DNA from: Lingula anatina
Taxonomy: Eukaryota; Brachiopoda; Lingulata; Lingulida; Lingulidae
Length of the DNA stretch: 64,000 nucleotides
Direction: 5' to 3'
Assembly (NCBI RefSeq): GCF_001039355.2
Contig: NW_019775746.1
Location: forward strand, 971,947-1,035,946
How positions within the stretch are numbered: position 1 is the first letter of the stretch; every line of letters begins with the position of its first letter. Both the position numbers and the translations under genes were made by a program. The notes under the pieces were generated by a model. That model had not been told where the DNA came from. It did not search any database and saw nothing but the letters and a program-made list of their open reading frames with translations. Below, one piece after another: positions 59,048 to 64,000 of the stretch.

Positions 59048-61057
59048 ACCAGGATCTGGTGTGGGGTTCTCTGTAATTGAACCTGGGAATAGCGTTAATT
59101 GATAACTAAACGGTTCCTTGAATACTAATAAGCTGCACATTGTTTCTATTTAATATATTTCATTTTTTTAGTTTTTTTTTTTTTTTTTGTAATTTCTTGT
59201 ACGTAAATTCAGCGCATTCATCTTTATTTATAATAAACAAAAGTGAATGGTTCATCATATTTGCACTTCACCAATTTGATAAAAAAATAAAACCAGATGC
59301 TCATTCGTCACCGTCTAATTCTATATTTTTAACCTACGTTGTATCAATATTATTAGTCTTCAGCCAAACTGGGCTCTTTTGGAGTGATATGTCAGCAGTT
59401 CGGCAGCACTTGTGTAGACAGTCGCTCATCAAAGACAATACAATTTCGTACTTTAACAAAGCCAAATATTCATAATCTTTGAACAATTTAAATCAACGGA
59501 GAAATTTAGATATTTGTTTTTACTCGTAGGACACTATGTATGTATAGCCGTTTTAATAGTTTTTGTAAAGATATGTTTAGTTTCTCTCTTTCATTCTTTA
59601 ATTTGCAAACTTAAGGCGTATTTTTATTTAAATGAGAATCTTCCTACTAATTTCTTATTGCTTTTAAATAAAGAGTTTTTTTTGCAAAAAAAATTGTTAG
59701 CTCCGAGATATATTGCAAATTTTGCTATATTACTTACTTAAACTTTACTTATATAACTGAATGGATGCTATGCACGTGTTTACATTTACATGTCTCACAA
59801 CCAGTATACAAAGCATAAACTGTTGATACGTCTTCCATTAGTAGTGGGGAAGTCAATGCCCACCTCTTCAACTTTATGCGATGCTGAAACAGAGTGTTTT
59901 CCTTCGAGCAAAATCATATCACGAAACGAGAAACGGACTACCAGCAATGCGTAAATAATTGTTACAGTAAATACATTTTTTCTAAAGTGAGAAATGCTGT
60001 CTGATCCCATTTACTAGAAAATAAATATTGTTGAGCTGTTTCAACAGTTAAAAGTAAGAATTTCAGCTCTTATTTATTGTTTACGCCAATGTAATTCCTA
60101 TGATTCAAATGCAGCTAACTTTTATATATTCGCAGCAAGACAAAGTGCATTTTAATATCATTGTCTGTTCATCATAATTTCCTTTAAATATCTTGCTAGG
60201 CTTTGTTCACTTGATTCTCTGTTTGATCCAAGAGTTGTCACTCCTTGGAAATGCAATGTGCCAAAATGTCGTCGGTCTGTCGTCTGTGGCGTCGTTATGG
60301 CGACGCCTTCAGCTCTTTCAGAAATCTAACGGTTTCCTATAAAAAAAGTAAAGAAAAAATTAATATTTTAGTAAAATCTTTATATCTCCCAACACCACAA
60401 ACAAAATATGCGCAGAATATAAAGGGAATATATTACTGTGTAGTGACTAAAGGGTATATCGATTTAAGTTTGCAATCGGATTTTTTCACTCTTTTCATAC
60501 GGGTAGCAGTCTGTGTCACCAAAGGTAAGGCGAGATAAAAAGAGGGCCCCGCTGTCACCAAGCATGTCATATAAGGTGAACGATATACTAAGAGTAATGT
60601 GCATATGCAGAGACTTTGCTTACACTATTCGTTGTCCATGATCAAGCTACGTGTCTGTAATTTCTTTGTACTGTAGGTCACAATCTCATTTGCAAGACAA
60701 TCCACAGCTAAGAGAAACGGCTGACTGTGTCAAATAACGGGGCGTCAATCACCAGCGTTCCACTCCTGTTAACATTTATTTCTTTGTGAGCAGTCAGATT
60801 TACTGTCACACCCGCTTGCTGCAGGGGACCATACATTTCTTAACTATGGTTTAGTGGATCATTCGTCTCATCGTAACGGAACCTTCGACCTTTGAGTCAC
60901 ATTCAAGCTGTATCGATGTCTGTTTACTTATGAATAAAACACTATGCGGAAAAACAGTATGCATAAAGTTGAATGTTGAACAGACCTTGACACCGAGTAT
61001 ACTGGAAGTAAGCGATTACTCAACGGGCTAATTATTAATTCTTCCCAGAGTGCAGAA
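59048..61057. other. Intergenic region between array and EF-hand gene
   Basis: AT-rich sequence with a poly-T run near 59168-59187. The open frames at 59140-59475 and 60245-60538 lack recognisable domains and splice support. Confidence 0.55.
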
Positions 61058-61899
61058 ATGTTCACTCGAATTGGTATCTTTGTGGGATTTGCACCATTTG
61101 TCCAAATTGCGAGGGGACTAGTGAACAAGTCTTTGAGATTAAAGAAAGTAAGTCACATTGTATCTTCTTGTACCCGATACTGACAAATAGTATATTCATC
61201 ATACACTGTAAAAATGTTATTAAAATCTCGTGTTTCTTTGGATATTTTGCGGTGGTATTTTAGTATGAATATATTGATATAGTTGTAAACCTTGCACCAC
61301 GAAATGGTAGATATGTGCACTGAAAACGGAAGATATGTCTTTTTGGGGTTAAAACATTATGTCCATTGTAAACCTTTGAAGGCAAGTGAGTTATTTCTAA
61401 TCTCATGTAGTTATTGAGTTCATACCGTTTCTTTTAGTTATTTTGAAATTACAAAAAAGCAAGAAACAGGTTTGTTTCAAATGCAAACCAAATACGTTTC
61501 AGATGCCAATAGACTACCCGCTGGTGACTGGTTCTAAGCACTGGAGACGTAAAATGCAAACTGCATTTAGGGGTTTAGATTCAAATTCCGACGGCCTACT
61601 TACTAGAGAAGATTACCTGATGAGTGCTCGACGCATGGCACAATATTTGGATCTTAATGGTAGCTATAACAAGGGCACGCTAGTAGTTTCAAGTAAACTG
61701 GTGAATATAGAGTATCAGAAGAAGGGTTCGATCCTTACTTTATCCTCCCTGGCCCCATTCCCAGCCTTCTGAAAATGCATATAATAAAATATTTTGACTG
61801 TTTAGTTTTATATACTGGTAGATAGAACTTGCCTTAGTGGTTATATATATATATGAGGTTACAGAGACTATGCAGGTCTCAATTGTATTAATTTCTCAC

Positions 61900-61968
<69 letters not shown>

Positions 61969-62482
61969 CTGAGGTTATAGAGAGGATGTGCGTCTAAACT
62001 TTATTCATTTCTCACTGAATAAAAATTTAAATGGGAACAATGAGAACATATGCTTTTTTATCCTAGATAAACAAGCCGAGGCTATTCTAAACCTGCGCCT
62101 GAACATCTGGAAGTCATTAATCATTCCGGGTTCTAAAAATGAAATGGATGGTGTATTGTCGGAGAAGGAATTCTGTAAGAATCGCATGGAGCGTTTTAAC
62201 AATCTGCACCTCCGTCAAGAGTTGTTTAATACCGTCATTTCTGTGGAATTCAGCACCATGGATACCAATGGCGACGGAGCTATATCAAACCAAGAATTTG
62301 CTGCATACTGCCACAGCGTCAACATCCCTACTGAATCTTCGAAGAAAATCTTCGGAATCCTGGACACCAACAAAGATGGGTTGATTTCCATCGAGGAGTT
62401 CGGTCAAGGTCACGCCGATTTCTGGCTGAGCGAAGACCCAAACAGTAAATACAATGAGTTTATTGGACCTTTAGTTGACTAG
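61058..62482 (+). CDS. Sarcoplasmic calcium-binding-protein-like EF-hand protein
   Basis: Exons 61058-61147, 61503-61659 and 62067-62482 encode 220 residues. Junctions are GT-AG at phase 0 and phase 1; the second donor (GTAGCT) is weak. Three canonical EF-hand loops are visible: DSNSDGLLTRED (first exon pair), DTNGDGAISNQE and DTNKDGLISIEE. A fourth site around SKNEMDGVLSEKEF looks degenerate. The end, LSEDPNSKYNEFIGPLVD, matches the conserved SCP C terminus. SCPs buffer Ca2+ in muscle cytoplasm. The first 30 residues (MFTRIGIFVGFAPFVQIARG...) form a hydrophobic and basic extension that typical SCPs lack. Exon 2 itself begins with ATG, so a shorter protein of about 190 residues, the usual size, could start there. 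Confidence 0.84.
61854..62028. repeat. Duplicated segment flanking an AT microsatellite
   Basis: An AT run at 61903-61967 is flanked by two similar copies of about 55 bp, both starting GAGGTTA-AGAGA and ending ATTTCTCACTGAATA. It lies in the second intron of the EF-hand gene, 40 bp from the last exon. Confidence 0.85.
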
Positions 62483-62497
62483 GGACGGTCAATACCA

Positions 62498-62655
62498 GGA
62501 CCCAGTTTCACAAAAAAATTTAAGTCAGTCACCTGGCTTAGTTGACTAGGATTTCCATGAGAGTGATGCTACACTGCTCCTGATAGGGTAAAACCCATGT
62601 GCCCATGTGACCATTTACCTTGGTAATTAAGTTCTTTTTTTGTGAAACCGGGGCC
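62498..62655. mobile_element. MITE-like repeat in the 3' flank of the EF-hand gene
   Basis: The left end GGACCCAGTTTCACAAAAAAA and the right end TTTTTTTGTGAAACCGGGGCC are inverted repeats (positions 62498-62518 and about 62635-62654). It has no coding capacity. It is related to the split copy at 51160-51605. If it lies before the poly(A) site it is part of the 3' UTR. Confidence 0.7.
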
Positions 62656-64000
62656 TGCTGTGACAGCCTGGCAGTTTCCTTGAACAGTGCGCGTTAGACC
62701 TTTATTCAGCAAAATTATAGTTTTCTGGAAACCCGATAAATTTGTCACTATTCACTACGGCAATCCCAGCCAAAGCTGTTGCGAAAGTTGCAAACTACAA
62801 ATGTTTAAAGCCGTTTTGGGGCTTAGATATTCTACTTTCTTCCGCTCTGAGTGAAATTCGCCAGTGTTTACTACGAAAGTATTTCATAATCTAGAAACCA
62901 AATGCTTCAAACAAGTTGCTGGATTGTATGTCTATGGTTTCAGATTATTATGATGCATCTTGGTGACATAGGGGAAAGTGCTGAAATGTGCAGAGAAATT
63001 AGTTCTGCAATTTTAAAGTCTTTCGTGCCTTCAGTATGCCATCGGGAAATCAATGTTGCTATGGCACAGTCAACGGGCCCTGGATTCCAGATGGTTGTTG
63101 TTTTGCTGCCTTTACTTCTGCAATTATCGTCTTTTAGCAGGGTGACGGATTTAGCCTTTCCGAAATACCTGTACATGTAGGCCAAAATGTCCAGACCTTT
63201 GTGACAGCGATGTTATCTCTATTCTTCTGTCCACCACATGTCAAACTTTTCATTATGCATTGTCAAGACACTAACGTATGTTTTTTGTATGATTTTTGTT
63301 TCAAACTAAATATCAATTGTGTATGTTCAATATGAACTGCTGAATGCTCTGAGTCAAGAAAACCGATTACGGGATTTGATGAACTAATAAGTAAAATTAA
63401 GAGGCTTTTCTTTCCCAAACAATTGAAATCAATAGAAAGTCAATCACCACTAAATGTAAATTGTAAAACTTCATGCAAAAATGTCTTCAATGCCTTTTTA
63501 AAAGATAAGAAGAGTTTATATATGTAAATATGACGGAGCTTAGTTGTAAAAAGCAGAATGATCACAAAAAAATTAAAAAATATTGTGTTCTCTTTTTGGC
63601 AACCAGTGAAGTTGTTGAAGATAAATGTGAGGTGACTATAACCGGATGTGGGTAAAAGGGTACTATTCCCCTCGCAGATTGAATAAATGGTATATTCCCA
63701 GAGAAAATACGATTTAAAGTGAATATATCTGACAGCTGGGAAGATTAGTAATTGTATTTCCTACTACCCTGAGCAGTTTGAAGGTACACTTACTAGGAAT
63801 TTCCTGGTTTACTCCAGCAGTTCTTGCAGATCTAAAAGTGTTAAGAACAATGTAAGAAATAGTCAGTATTTGGTAGTATTTAGAATTATCCCGCTGTTAA
63901 ACCACTTAAACTAGAATACTAGATTTTAATGTCTCATCAACGTTCAGCGCCATGCATACTGTTTGTATTTTAAAGTAATGTCATTCAATAGCAGACAGAC
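62656..64000. other. 3' flank, no gene seen
   Basis: AT-rich sequence. The open frame at 62902-63180 has a hydrophobic stretch but no family resemblance or splice context. Confidence 0.5.

Noticed and set aside
60245-60538. 97-residue open frame ahead of the EF-hand gene
   Set aside because: Composition looks random, and no homologous motif or splice partner is seen.
62902-63180. 92-residue plus-strand open frame with a hydrophobic stretch
   Set aside because: No signal peptide at its start, no recognisable domain, no splice context, and it lies in AT-rich flank after the EF-hand gene.

Overview
The window is animal nuclear DNA: AT-rich, multi-exon genes with GT-AG introns, abundant dinucleotide microsatellites, many small fold-back (MITE-like) elements, and three runs of N at assembly gaps. 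The gene content (a beta-propeller integrin alpha chain, a sarcoplasmic-type EF-hand protein, and an array of small secreted thrombospondin-1-like proteins with Tyr/Pro-rich linkers) suggests a marine lophotrochozoan. A mollusc, perhaps a bivalve or limpet, is most likely, but that assignment is inference.

Region 1 (about 1-26,133, minus strand) holds nine exons of one integrin alpha gene. They join in frame with matching intron phases into a continuous beta-propeller without an inserted alpha-I domain. The signal-peptide exon was not found, one exon runs into a 31-base gap, and the 3' part of the gene lies beyond base 1. The introns are full of fold-back elements and microsatellites.

Region 2 (26,165-30,830) is a gene-poor spacer between the integrin gene and the array. 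It carries two abutting fold-back elements.

Region 3 (30,831-59,047, plus strand) is the notable part. Seven genes stand head to tail. Genes 1-6 have the same three-exon plan: a signal-peptide exon, a low-complexity linker exon and a terminal exon coding one compact six-cysteine domain. Every intron is phase 1. The domain looks like a thrombospondin type-1 repeat whose usual C-x(3)-C pair has collapsed to adjacent Cys-Cys (called CC-TSP1 here). The linker ranges from about 15 residues (gene 3) to about 361 residues rich in Gln, Pro and Tyr (gene 5). Gene 6 has a Tyr/Pro-rich linker with four 10-residue repeats. Gene 7 carries a near-canonical TSP1 domain, then a CC-TSP1 domain, then a repetitive Gly/Val/Asp-rich tail. 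Genes 3 and 4 are close duplicates. I infer that this is a local family of extracellular structural, adhesive or matrix proteins. Tissue and function cannot be read from the DNA.

Region 4 (61,058-62,482, plus strand) is a three-exon gene for a sarcoplasmic calcium-binding-protein-like EF-hand protein with a 30-residue N-terminal extension. The remaining sequence is repeat-rich and non-coding as far as I can see.
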